A DNA stretch of 64,000 nucleotides from Rhizobiaceae bacterium (GTDB taxonomy: Bacteria > Pseudomonadota > Alphaproteobacteria > Rhizobiales > Rhizobiaceae), in the NCBI GenBank assembly GCA_025698895.1, contig JAILWO010000001.1, positions 1,523,001 to 1,587,000 of the forward strand, read 5' to 3'. Every line of letters starts with the position of its first letter. Position 1 is the first letter of the stretch. The translations under genes were made by a program, and so were the position numbers. Shown here one piece after another: positions 44,861-53,179 of this stretch. The notes under the pieces were generated by a model, which saw only the letters and a list, made by a program, of their open reading frames with translations, searched no databases and had not been told where the DNA came from.

Positions 44861-46405
44861 ATGCCTCCAAGATCACCAACCTCTATCGAACCCGTCATGC
44901 GCCTCACCGGCATAACCAAGCGGTTCGCCGGCCTGGTCGCCAATGACGACATCTCGTTCGCGCTCGGGCAGGGCGAGATCGTGGCGCTGCTGGGCGAGAA
45001 CGGCGCCGGCAAGACGACGCTGATGAACATCCTGTTCGGCCACTATGTCGCCGACGCCGGTTACGTGGAGGCCTTCGGAAAGATCCTGCCGCCCGGCGAT
45101 CCGAAGGCCGCACTCGATGCCGGCATTGGCATGGTGCACCAGCATTTCACCCTGGCCGACAATCTCACCGTGCTCGACAACATCGTCCTCGGCACGCGCC
45201 GGCTGTTCTCGCCCCGGCTGGACAGGGCGTCCGCCAGAAAGAAGATCGCGGCGATCGCATCCGATTTCGGCCTTGCGGTCGATCCCGGCCGACCGGTCGG
45301 CACGCTCGCCGTGGGCGAACGCCAGCGCGTCGAGATCGTCAAGGCGCTCTATCGAGATGCGAGGGTGCTGATCCTCGACGAACCGACGGCCGTGCTCACG
45401 CCCGGCGAGGCGGCGGCACTGTTTTCCACCCTGCGCGCCATGGCCGCGCGGGGGCTTTCGGTCATCTTCATTTCGCACAAGCTCAACGAGGTCATGGCCG
45501 CCAGCGACCGGGTGGTGGTGCTTCGCGGCGGCCGGGTGGTTGGCGAAAGGCGCACGGCCGAAACCAGCCGCGAGGATCTCGCGCATCTGATGGTGGGGCG
45601 CGAAGTGCCGCCGCCCCGCCTCGGCGAGGCAATGCGCGGCGGGGCGCGGCTGCGCCTTGATGGCGTCACAACCGACGACAGCCACGGCACGCCGCTCGAC
45701 CACGTCTCGCTCGAGCTGCGATCGGGCGAGATCACCGGCGTCGCCGGCGTCTCGGGCAACGGCCAAGGGTCGCTGGCCGCTCTCCTGTCGGGGCTGATCG
45801 CGCCGGTCTCGGGCACGCTGTCGCTCGGGGATGCGCCGGTGCGGCGCTGGTCGCCACGTGCCGCGCTCGGCGCCGGTATCGGGCGCATTCCGGAGGACCG
45901 CCATACCGTCGGGGCGATCGGCGACATGTCGGTCGCCGAGAACGCCGTGCTGGAACGTCTGCGCGACCGGCGCTTTTCCCGCGCAGGTTTCCTCAGGGCC
46001 GACGCGATCCGCGACCACGCAGCCGGCCTGATCGAAGGCTATCAGGTCAAATGCCCGTCGCCGGAGGCGCGCATCCGGCTCCTGTCGGGCGGCAACATGC
46101 AGAAGCTGATCCTTGGGCGCGCGCTCGACGGCGACCCGTCCGTCATCCTGGCCAGCCAGCCGACGCGCGGCCTCGATGTCGGCGCGGTGGCCTATGTCCA
46201 GCAGCAGCTTCTGGCGGCACGGGCGAGGGGAGCCGCGATCCTGCTGATCTCGGAGGATCTTGACGAGATATTCGCCCTGTCGGACCGCATCTGCGTCATG
46301 TTCCGCGGGCGGATGTCCGAACCCTTCGACCGCGCGTCGAAGACGCCGGCCGCCATCGGGGCGATGATGGCCGGCCAGGGCTTCGAGACGGAGCAGGCGG
46401 CGTGA
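44861..46405 (+). CDS. BMP-type ABC importer ATP-binding protein (duplicated ATPase)
   Basis: About 514 aa with two ATPase halves. First half: Walker A GENGAGKTT at residues 45-53, QHFTLADNLTVLDNI Q-loop, VGERQRVEIVKALYRDARVLILDEPTAVLTP. Second half: degenerate Walker A (GVSGNGQGSL) but a good signature (LLSGGNMQKLILGRAL) and VILASQPTRGLDVGA. This asymmetric design is normal for nucleoside/sugar importers of the YufO/RbsA type. Start uncertain: ATG 44861 or ATG 44897 (MRLTGITKRF); both lack a strong ribosome site because the repeat element sits just upstream. Confidence 0.92.
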   Translation: MPPRSPTSIEPVMRLTGITKRFAGLVANDDISFALGQGEIVALLGENGAGKTTLMNILFGHYVADAGYVEAFGKILPPGDPKAALDAGIGMVHQHFTLADNLTVLDNIVLGTRRLFSPRLDRASARKKIAAIASDFGLAVDPGRPVGTLAVGERQRVEIVKALYRDARVLILDEPTAVLTPGEAAALFSTLRAMAARGLSVIFISHKLNEVMAASDRVVVLRGGRVVGERRTAETSREDLAHLMVGREVPPPRLGEAMRGGARLRLDGVTTDDSHGTPLDHVSLELRSGEITGVAGVSGNGQGSLAALLSGLIAPVSGTLSLGDAPVRRWSPRAALGAGIGRIPEDRHTVGAIGDMSVAENAVLERLRDRRFSRAGFLRADAIRDHAAGLIEGYQVKCPSPEARIRLLSGGNMQKLILGRALDGDPSVILASQPTRGLDVGAVAYVQQQLLAARARGAAILLISEDLDEIFALSDRICVMFRGRMSEPFDRASKTPAAIGAMMAGQGFETEQAA

Positions 46406-46507
46406 TGGCGTGGACTGTTCCATCGGAGGCGTTGCGCCAATACACCCCTTTCGGGGGCGCGAAGCGGCGGCCGGCTTCACGGGTCGACGCGTCATGGAGC
46501 CGCCTCC

Positions 46508-47557
46508 ATGCGGCTTGAGGCGATCGACGCGCCCTCGACGCCCACCACGCTGCTCTATCCGGTCGGCGCGGTCCTCGTCACCTTCGTCGTTGCGAGCGGG
46601 CTTGTCATGATGGCCGGCGCGTCTCCCCTCGCGGTCTTTGTGCTGGTCGCTAGGGGCGCGGCCGGATCGCAGTTCGCGCTTCTGGAGACGCTGACCCGCG
46701 CCACGCCGCTGATCTTCACCGGCCTCGCCGTCGCCGTCGCCTTCCGCGCGCGCCTGTGGAATATTGGCGCCGAGGCTCAGCTTTATGCCGGCGCGGTGGT
46801 GACGGTCGTGCTCGGCACCGGCGCGCTGCCGCTGCCCGCGCCCCTCCTCCTGCCGCTGATCGCCGTCTCGGCCATGCTGGCGGGAGCCCTCCTCCTGCTC
46901 GGCCCGGCGCTGCTGAAGACGCGCTTCGGCGTCGACGAGGTGGTGACGACGCTGCTGCTCAACTTCGTCATGATCCTGTTCGTCTCCATGCTGCTCGAAG
47001 GCGTGCTGAAGGATCCGACGGGTCTGGGCTGGCCGCAATCGCAGCGCGTGATCGCCGAGGCGCGCCTGCCGCGCATCATCGAGGGCAAGCGGCTGCACTG
47101 GGGCTTCATCGTCGCGATCGTTTCGGCCTTCATCATCTGGGTCGTCATGAAGAAGACCGCGCTGGGAACCGAGATGCGCGCCGTCGGCCACAACGCCGAG
47201 GCGGCGCGCTTCGCCGGCATTCCAGTCGGCACCGTGATCGTCAAGACCGCGCTGCTGTCGGGCGGGCTGGCCGCGCTGGCGGGCTTTTCGGAAGTCTCGG
47301 GCCTGAAGGGCAACCTCACGCTCGACCTGTCGCCCGGCTTCGGCTACTCCGGCATCGTGGTCGCCATGCTGGCGCTGCTCAATCCGGTCGGCGTGGTCTT
47401 CTCGGCGCTGTTCGTGGCCGCGATCTTCGTCGGCGCCGACGCCATGAGCCGCTCCGCGCAGGTCCCTTCCTACATCGCCGACGTGATGGTGGCGACCGCG
47501 CTTCTGACGATGGTCGTCGCCGTGATGCTGACGCGCTACCGGATCAGGCGACGATGA
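46508..47557 (+). CDS. BMP-type ABC importer permease, first subunit (YufP-like)
   Basis: 349 aa, about ten predicted membrane helices of the branched-chain/RbsC superfamily. The segment TGLAVAVAFRARLWNIGAEAQ is the signature of nucleoside-type BMP permeases, and AVGHNAEAARFAGIPVGTVIV is the cytoplasmic loop contacting the ATPase. A 102-bp gap separates it from the ATPase gene. It overlaps the second permease by 4 bp (ATGA). Confidence 0.93.
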   Translation: MRLEAIDAPSTPTTLLYPVGAVLVTFVVASGLVMMAGASPLAVFVLVARGAAGSQFALLETLTRATPLIFTGLAVAVAFRARLWNIGAEAQLYAGAVVTVVLGTGALPLPAPLLLPLIAVSAMLAGALLLLGPALLKTRFGVDEVVTTLLLNFVMILFVSMLLEGVLKDPTGLGWPQSQRVIAEARLPRIIEGKRLHWGFIVAIVSAFIIWVVMKKTALGTEMRAVGHNAEAARFAGIPVGTVIVKTALLSGGLAALAGFSEVSGLKGNLTLDLSPGFGYSGIVVAMLALLNPVGVVFSALFVAAIFVGADAMSRSAQVPSYIADVMVATALLTMVVAVMLTRYRIRRR

Positions 47558-48498
47558 TGGAAGCCTTCGAGATATTCCTGTCAGCCTCATTCTGGGTCGC
47601 GGCGATCCGCATCGCCTCGCCACTGATTTTCGCCACGATGGGCGAACTCGTCTGCGAGCGCGCCGGCGTGCTCAATCTGGGCATAGAAGGCATCATGGTG
47701 TCCGGCGCCTTCGCCGGCTGGCTGGCGGTCTATCTGGGCGCTGACCTGTGGACGGGCGTGGCCGTCGCGGCGCTGACGGGCATGGCCTTCGGCCTGCTGC
47801 ATGCCGCGCTCACCGTGCCGCTCGGCCTGTCGCAGCATGTGGTTGGCATCGGCATCACGCTGCTTGCCACCTCGCTGACCTATTTCACCTACCGCATCGT
47901 CCTGCCGGAGGTGACCTCGCCGCCGAAGATCGCGGCGTTCCAGCCGCTCAAAATCCCTGTCCTGTCCGACATTCCCGTCATCGGTCCGGCGCTGTTCAAC
48001 CAGACGCCGCTGACCTATCTCGCCTTCGCTACCGTCGCCATCGTGGCCTGGGTGCTGGCGCGCACGCCGCTCGGCCTGGCGATCCGCGCCGCGGGCGAGA
48101 ACCCGTCCGCCGTCGAGGCACAGGGTATTTCCGTCACCGGCATCCGCGTCGGCGCCGTCATGGCCGGCAGCGGGCTGATGGCCGTCGGCGGCGCGTTCCT
48201 GACCATGTCGGCCTTCGATTCCTTCTTCTTCGAGATGGTCAATGGCCGCGGCTGGATCTGCATCGCCCTGGTCGTTTTCGGCTCCTGGCGGCCCGGCAAG
48301 GCGCTTGTCGGCGCCATCCTGTTCGCCGCCTTCGACGCCTACCAGATCAGGCTCCAGCAGATCGCCGGCGATGTCGTCCCCTATCAGGTCTTCCTGATGA
48401 TGCCCTACCTGCTGTCCATCGCCGCGCTGGTGTTGGTGGCGCGGCGCGCGACCTATCCCAGGGCGCTGATGATCCCCTACCGGAAGGGAGAGCGATGA
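47554..48498 (+). CDS. BMP-type ABC importer permease, second subunit (YufQ-like)
   Basis: 314 aa with about nine helices. LIFATMGELVCERAGVLNLGIEGIM is the highly conserved start of this subunit, and AIRAAGENPSAVEAQGISVTGIR its ATPase-contact loop. It overlaps both neighbours as ATGA, so the second permease and the deaminase are translationally coupled. That coupling strongly suggests that the deaminase uses the imported compound. Confidence 0.94.
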   Translation: MMEAFEIFLSASFWVAAIRIASPLIFATMGELVCERAGVLNLGIEGIMVSGAFAGWLAVYLGADLWTGVAVAALTGMAFGLLHAALTVPLGLSQHVVGIGITLLATSLTYFTYRIVLPEVTSPPKIAAFQPLKIPVLSDIPVIGPALFNQTPLTYLAFATVAIVAWVLARTPLGLAIRAAGENPSAVEAQGISVTGIRVGAVMAGSGLMAVGGAFLTMSAFDSFFFEMVNGRGWICIALVVFGSWRPGKALVGAILFAAFDAYQIRLQQIAGDVVPYQVFLMMPYLLSIAALVLVARRATYPRALMIPYRKGER

Positions 48499-49781
48499 GT
48501 TTCGATCTGATCGTCAGGGGCGGAACCTTGCCCGACGGCCGAGCTGCCGATGTCGGCATTCGCGGCGACCGCATCGCCGCCATCGAGCCCGGGCTCGAGG
48601 CCGAGGCTGGCCGCGTCATCGACGCCGCCGGCTGCCTCGTCGCGCCGCCCTTCGTCGATCCGCATTTCCACATGGACGCGACGCTCTCCTACGGCATTCC
48701 GCGCATCAACGCGTCCGGCACCCTGCTGGAAGGCATCGCGCTTTGGGGCGAGCTCAAGCCGCTGCTCACCCATGGGGCGGTGAAGGAGCGGGCGCTGCGC
48801 TATTGCGACTGGGCCGTCTCGATGGGGCTTCTGGCGATCCGCACCCATGTCGACACCTGCGACGACCGGCTGCTGGCCGTGGAGGCGCTGCTGGAGGTGA
48901 AGAAGGAGGTCTCGTCCTATATCGACCTCCAGCTCGTCGCCTTTCCCCAGGACGGCTTCTATCGCGATCCGACGGCCCGCGAAAACACCATTCGTGCGCT
49001 CGATATGGGCGTCGACGTGGTCGGTGGCATTCCGCATTTCGAGCGCACCATGGCGGACGGCCGGCGCTCGGTGACCGAGCTTTGCGAGATCGCCGCGGCG
49101 CGCGGCCTGATGGTCGATATGCATTGCGACGAGACCGATGATCCGATGTCGCGCCATATCGAGCAACTGGCCTACGAGACGCAGAGGCTCGGCCTGCACG
49201 GCAGGGTCAACGGCTCGCACCTCACCTCCATGCATTCCATGGACAATTATTACGTCTCGAAGCTGCTGCCGCTGATGGTCGAGGCCGAGGTCTCGGCCGT
49301 CCCCAACCCGCTGATCAACATCGTCATCCAGGGCAGGCACGACACCTATCCCAAACGCCGCGGCATGACGCGCGTGCCCGAGATGATCGCCCATGGCATC
49401 CGCGTCGGCTTCGGCCAGGACTGCGTGCTTGACCCGTGGTATCCGCTCGGCGCCGCCGACATGCTGGACGTCGCCTTCATGGGTCTCCATGTCGCCCAGA
49501 TGACGAGCCCGGCCGACATGGCGCGCTGCTTCGACATGGTGACCACGGAAAGCGCGGCGATCATGGGCCTCGACGATTACGGGCTTGGGGTCGGCAAGAC
49601 CGCGAGCCTCGTCGTGCTCGACGCGGTCGATCCCGTCGAGGCAATCAGGCTGCGCGCCGACCGGCTGTTCGTGGTGGCGAAAGGAAACGTCGTGGCCGAG
49701 CGGCCGAAGCAGCCGGCATGGCTTTCCCTGCCGGGTCGTCCGGCCCGGGTCGAACGCAGGCGCGAATCATCGCTCGAATAA
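48495..49781 (+). CDS. CodA-type amidohydrolase (cytosine/creatinine deaminase-like)
   Basis: 428 aa. Aligns closely with E. coli cytosine deaminase at a constant offset of four residues: zinc ligands His57, His59, His210 and Asp309; catalytic Glu213 and His242; substrate Gln152. The residue matching E. coli Asp314 is Cys310 (FGQDCVLDPWYPLG), which may alter specificity. Cytosine-deaminase-type enzymes can also deaminate creatinine to N-methylhydantoin, the substrate of HyuAB-type N-methylhydantoinase, and hyuAB lie in the same array. Cytosine, creatinine or an isoguanine-like base are all possible. Cytosolic; coupled to the permease by ATGA. Confidence 0.9.
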   Translation: MSFDLIVRGGTLPDGRAADVGIRGDRIAAIEPGLEAEAGRVIDAAGCLVAPPFVDPHFHMDATLSYGIPRINASGTLLEGIALWGELKPLLTHGAVKERALRYCDWAVSMGLLAIRTHVDTCDDRLLAVEALLEVKKEVSSYIDLQLVAFPQDGFYRDPTARENTIRALDMGVDVVGGIPHFERTMADGRRSVTELCEIAAARGLMVDMHCDETDDPMSRHIEQLAYETQRLGLHGRVNGSHLTSMHSMDNYYVSKLLPLMVEAEVSAVPNPLINIVIQGRHDTYPKRRGMTRVPEMIAHGIRVGFGQDCVLDPWYPLGAADMLDVAFMGLHVAQMTSPADMARCFDMVTTESAAIMGLDDYGLGVGKTASLVVLDAVDPVEAIRLRADRLFVVAKGNVVAERPKQPAWLSLPGRPARVERRRESSLE

Positions 49782-49845
49782 CATTTGGTATCGCGGCCCC
49801 CTACCGATTTGGGCCATCGTGCTTGCTAGCGGGAGAAGAGCAGGC

Positions 49846-50067
49846 ATGGAGACCTTGCCGGTGAGTGAACGCGCCCTCGGGCGCGTGGTGGAGCACTATG
49901 TCGATACGCGTACGCGGGGATTTGCGCTCGTGTCGACCCGTCATGCCGTGCGTGCGATCCGGGCGGCCATGCCGCGTCTCGATCTGAGCGATCGGCAGTT
50001 GGCCGACATGGTGGCCGATATCGCCGTCAGGCGCGGCCACGGCGTCGCTTTCGACCTCGAAAACTGA
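49846..50067 (+). CDS. Small conserved hypothetical protein
   Basis: 73 aa, soluble and mostly helical, beginning METLPVSERALGRVVEHYVD and ending RRGHGVAFDLEN. A GGGAGAAGAG ribosome site precedes the ATG. The composition and codon use match neighbouring real genes. I recognise the pattern as a short rhizobial conserved protein but know no function. It is convergent with the DUF6894-like gene, 9 bp apart. Confidence 0.7.
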   Translation: METLPVSERALGRVVEHYVDTRTRGFALVSTRHAVRAIRAAMPRLDLSDRQLADMVADIAVRRGHGVAFDLEN

Positions 50068-50076
50068 CGGCACTGC

Positions 50077-50319
50077 TCACCCCGGCCGCTTGGTCAACAG
50101 GTCCGAGAACCTGACCGTCGCGACGAGACGGCCGGTCGCCTCGTCGAAGACACGCGAAAGCCATCCCGTCCGGTCGACGCCCTCCATGACACCGTCGGCC
50201 ATGATCTCGCGGGCGCAGCGCACCGCCTCCTTATGGGCCTCCTCGTCGTTCTGCAGTTCGATGCCTTCGACGGTTTCGTCGCCGAGGTCTTCCATGAACT
50301 CGAAGCGGTATCTGGGCAT
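50077..50319 (-). CDS. DUF6894-like small protein
   Basis: 80 aa. The MPRYRFEFMEDLGDETVEGIEL opening, the helix DEEAHKEAVRCAREIMADGV and the closing WLSRVFDEATGRLVATVRFSD fit the small DUF6894 family of alphaproteobacteria, whose function is unknown. ATG 50319 is preceded by GTGGAG; an in-frame upstream start at 50349 adds ten unsupported residues. It stands 64 bp downstream of the first Crp-type gene on the same strand. Confidence 0.78.
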   Translation of the reverse strand: MPRYRFEFMEDLGDETVEGIELQNDEEAHKEAVRCAREIMADGVMEGVDRTGWLSRVFDEATGRLVATVRFSDLLTKRPG

Positions 50320-50383
50320 GTGCGCACTCCACGTTCGGAGGAATGGCAAAGGCCGTGGATGGTTCCCCGCGCGACGCCTGTAT

Positions 50384-51103
50384 TCAGCGGGGACGCGATT
50401 CGAGGTTCAGATAGGTCGGATCGAAATGGGCCAGGGCGACGAGGCCGGGCCAGTCCAGGATTTCCACCTGATCGCCATGCCAGCGGATCAACCCACGCTT
50501 CCTGAGTTCCTGCAGCGTGCGGTTGACGTGCACGACCGACAGGCCCATCGCGTCGCTCAGCTCGGACTGGTTCAGGGGCAGGCGGAAGCTGAAGCCCTCG
50601 GTCAGTTCCACGACCGAAAGTCGCGTGAACATCTCGCACAGGAAATGCGCCACCTGGCCCACCGATGACAGCCGGCCCGAAGCGATCAGCCACTGGCGGT
50701 GGATCGCCGCGTCAAGCACGGTACAGAACCAAAGAAGCCGCGTCAGATGCGGGTGCGTCGTCGTGAGCGAGCGCAGGAAATCGTGGCTGACCATCGCCAC
50801 CGTGCAGTCGCCCAGCGCCAGCACGCTGTGGTCCATGCGCGCCAGAAGCAGGTTGTGCAGGTCGACGAAATCGCCGGCGACATGGACCGCCGTGATCTGC
50901 CGCCGGCCGTCATCGAGAACCGAATACCGCGCGGCCATTCCTTCCAGAAGCAGGCAGCTGTCGGTCGGCATCGTGCCTTCCTCGACGATGTCGCGCTTGG
51001 CTTCGACGCGGCGGCTGCGTTGGGTCATGTCGTCGATGATCGCCCGTTCCGGCGCGGTGATGACGTCGCGGCGCTGAAGATTGAGGAGGAACGGGTTGGA
51101 CAC
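50384..51103 (-). CDS. Crp/Fnr-family transcriptional regulator, copy 1
   Basis: 239 aa. Cyclic-nucleotide-binding-type beta roll (about 25-140, without the cysteines of Fnr or an obvious cAMP pocket) and a C-terminal Crp winged helix (LPLNQSELSDAMGLSVVHVNRTLQ). The start is GTG 51103 with AGAGGGA 6 nt upstream. It ends DPTYLNLESRPR, a tail shared with its neighbour. It probably belongs to the rhizobial group of Crp-like regulators whose ligand is undefined. Confidence 0.9.
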   Translation of the reverse strand: MSNPFLLNLQRRDVITAPERAIIDDMTQRSRRVEAKRDIVEEGTMPTDSCLLLEGMAARYSVLDDGRRQITAVHVAGDFVDLHNLLLARMDHSVLALGDCTVAMVSHDFLRSLTTTHPHLTRLLWFCTVLDAAIHRQWLIASGRLSSVGQVAHFLCEMFTRLSVVELTEGFSFRLPLNQSELSDAMGLSVVHVNRTLQELRKRGLIRWHGDQVEILDWPGLVALAHFDPTYLNLESRPR

Positions 51104-51162
51104 GGGCTTCCCTCTCGACCCGGTGGAGGCCGCCACTCTTGTGACGCGCGGGGCGCGCGCCG

Positions 51163-51882
51163 TCAACGCGGCTCGAACTGAAGGCTGAGATAGGTCGGGT
51201 CGAACTCGGCCGTCTGGCGAAGCCGGTGGGCATCCCGGATCTCCACCGTATGGTTGCTCCAGGTGATCAGGCCCTGCTGCCTCAGTTCCTGCAGCACACG
51301 GTTGAAGTGGACCACCGAAATGCCCAGCACGTCGGCGAGTTCGGCCTGGGAGAGCGGAAGGTGGAAGCGGTGGCCGTCGGTCTGCTCGATAATGCCGAGG
51401 CGCATGTGGATTTCGCAAATGAAATGGGCGAGTTGCGCGCTCTTGCGCCGCCGGCCCATGGCGACCAGCCATTCGCGATGGATGGCCGCGTCGATCAGCG
51501 TGTCGAGCCAAAGCAGCCGGGTCAGATGCGGTGCGGTGTCCGTGATGCGACCGATCGAATCGTGGTCGGCTATCGCGACGCGGCAGGCGGTCAGCGCCAC
51601 GACGCCCTGATCCATTGTCTTGCACAGGAATCCATTGAGGTCGATGATGTCGCCGGGCACCAGAATCGCGGTGATCTGGCGCTTGCCGCTGGCCAGCATC
51701 TTGTAGCGCGCGGCGAAACCGTCGAGCAGCGTCGTGCATACCGACGGGCGGGCACCGGCCGACACGATGTCGCGGTCGGCCGAATAGGCCCGCTCGCGCG
51801 TGAAGGCGCGTTTCAGGAGTTCCCGTTCCTCGTCCGAAATCCGGTCATGCTGGCCGAGTTTCAGAAGCAGCGCGTCGACCAT
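51163..51882 (-). CDS. Crp/Fnr-family transcriptional regulator, copy 2
   Basis: 239 aa, the same length and layout as the gene 59 bp downstream: beta roll (GFAARYKMLASGKRQITAIL, then VPGDIIDLNGFL), dimer helix, and winged helix LPLSQAELADVLGISVVHFNRVLQ. The tail DPTYLSLQFEPR matches DPTYLNLESRPR of copy 1. ATG 51882 is taken; an open frame runs 34 codons further upstream with low-complexity sequence. The two are tandem paralogues. It diverges from the epimerase gene across a 236-bp gap. Confidence 0.9.
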   Translation of the reverse strand: MVDALLLKLGQHDRISDEERELLKRAFTRERAYSADRDIVSAGARPSVCTTLLDGFAARYKMLASGKRQITAILVPGDIIDLNGFLCKTMDQGVVALTACRVAIADHDSIGRITDTAPHLTRLLWLDTLIDAAIHREWLVAMGRRRKSAQLAHFICEIHMRLGIIEQTDGHRFHLPLSQAELADVLGISVVHFNRVLQELRQQGLITWSNHTVEIRDAHRLRQTAEFDPTYLSLQFEPR

Positions 51883-52059
51883 CCCATGCCCCGACCTGCG
51901 ATCAGGCGCCGCCGACTGCCCCTCTTGGTCGGGAGTTTGGAGCGCACTGCTTTTCGGGGTAGAAACTCTGCCGTGCCCGCGCACTTACATATGTTAGAGT
52001 TGCCGGACGCTCCCCCGAAAAGCTTCTCCACAGACCGCGATGGTTCGCGACGGGATGAC

Positions 52060-52076
52060 ATCTGGTCGGACCAGAT
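52060..52076. promoter_or_regulatory. Perfect 17-bp palindrome ATCTGGTCGGACCAGAT
   Basis: Perfect inverted repeat around a central G, 43 bp before the epimerase ATG. Its core TGGTCGGACCA fits the FadR/FCD-GntR operator pattern T-N-G-T-N3-A-C-N-A and nearly equals the site at 14029-14039 before the sugar ABC operon. Confidence 0.6.
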
Positions 52077-52118
52077 TCGCCGCGCTATGGTGAAGGCCGA
52101 AGTCGGGAAGGAGCGTCC

Positions 52119-52967
52119 ATGAAGATCGGGTTCTGCATGTTCCTTTGGACCACGCATGTCACGCAAAGGCATGCGCGGCTGCTGAAGGACATCAAGGCGA
52201 CAGGCTATGATGGCGTCGAGATCCCGATCTTCGAGGGTGACCCGGATCACTATGCCCGGCTTGGAGAGCTCCTCGACGGGATCGGGCTGGAACGGACCGC
52301 GGTGGCCGCGATCGGCGATCCGGCCATGAACCCGATTTCCCCGAAGGCCTCGGAGCGCAGGGCCGGCCTGGCGCATATGAAATGGGCGATCGACTGCGCG
52401 GCCGCCCTGGGCGCGCCGACCCTCTCGGGTCCGCTGCATTCGACCCTAGGCCATTTTTCCGGCGTTGGTCCGACCAGGTTCGAGCTCAAGCGCTCCGTCG
52501 ATTTCCAGCGCGCCGTCGGCGACCATGCCGGACCTCGGTCCGTGACGATCGGGCTCGAGGCACTCAACCGCTTCGAATGCTACCTGTTCAACACGATGGA
52601 GGCGCTGTCGGCGCATCTCGACGAGGTGGCCCATCCGGCCATCAGGGCGATGTACGACACGTTCCACTGCAATATCGAGGAACAGGATCCGATCGCCGCC
52701 TTCACCGACAACACCCGCCACATCGTCCACGTCCACGTTTCCGAAAACGATCGCGGCGTGCCCGGCCGCGGCAACATCCCCTGGAAGAAGACGTTCTTGG
52801 CGATCAAGGGTAGCGGTTACGACGGCTGGCTGACCATCGAGGCTTTCGGTCGAGGTCTGAAGGATCTGGCCGCCGCCACCAAGGTCTGGCGCGATTTCGC
52901 CGAAAGCCCCGAGGCGGTCTACAAGGAAGGCTACGAGCACATCAGGAAGGGCTGGAAGAGCGCCTGA
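52119..52967 (+). CDS. Ketose 3-epimerase of the D-tagatose/D-psicose 3-epimerase family
   Basis: 282 aa AP-endonuclease-2-like TIM barrel. The four metal ligands of D-tagatose 3-epimerase (Glu152, Asp185, His211, Glu246) match Glu147, Asp180, His206 and Glu241 here at a constant offset of five, and Arg217 matches Arg212. GLEALNRFECYLFNT holds the first catalytic Glu. It therefore should epimerise a ketose at C3 rather than act as a hydroxypyruvate isomerase. The GntR-type palindrome in its promoter ties it to the sugar ABC operon at 14-20 kb. Confidence 0.9.
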   Translation: MKIGFCMFLWTTHVTQRHARLLKDIKATGYDGVEIPIFEGDPDHYARLGELLDGIGLERTAVAAIGDPAMNPISPKASERRAGLAHMKWAIDCAAALGAPTLSGPLHSTLGHFSGVGPTRFELKRSVDFQRAVGDHAGPRSVTIGLEALNRFECYLFNTMEALSAHLDEVAHPAIRAMYDTFHCNIEEQDPIAAFTDNTRHIVHVHVSENDRGVPGRGNIPWKKTFLAIKGSGYDGWLTIEAFGRGLKDLAAATKVWRDFAESPEAVYKEGYEHIRKGWKSA

Positions 52968-53014
52968 TCCGGGTGTCCAACCCTGAGGCGAGGTTCAGGC
53001 GCCGGCTTTCCTTA

Positions 53015-53179
53015 TCATGACGAGGCGGCGGCGCGCGGCGGCGCGACAGGGAAGCACCCACCTGGCGGCTTCGCCGCCACCTTCCCCTGCGAGGGGAGGG
53101 AAAGGCGCGACAGAAATGGCGTCGTTTCCGCGCCCGTGCGGCGAACCGGCGCGATGAAGAAATCGAGCTTGTCGATCAT
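53015..53179 (-). pseudogene. Possible remnant of a LysR-type regulator gene
   Basis: The ATG overlaps the stop of the downstream TetR gene (ATGA), and the first ten residues MIDKLDFFIA match the usual opening of a group of LysR regulators. Similarity stops there, and the frame then crosses the palindromic repeat at 53040-53113. A chance match of ten residues cannot be excluded. Confidence 0.22.
53040..53113. repeat. Palindromic repeat, copy 4, flanked by a 10-bp direct repeat
   Basis: A 54-bp core (53050-53103) carries GGCGGC-TTC-GCCGCC (53064-53078) and CCCCT-GCG-AGGGG (53084-53096). On both sides is the direct repeat GGCGCGACAG (53040-53049 and 53104-53113), as after insertion with target duplication. 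The style agrees with the other palindromic units in the window. Confidence 0.6.

Noticed and set aside
44873-47623. Open frame of 916 codons on the minus strand
   Set aside because: Antisense shadow of the BMP-type ATPase and permease genes; composition is low-complexity Arg/Asp/His/Gly.
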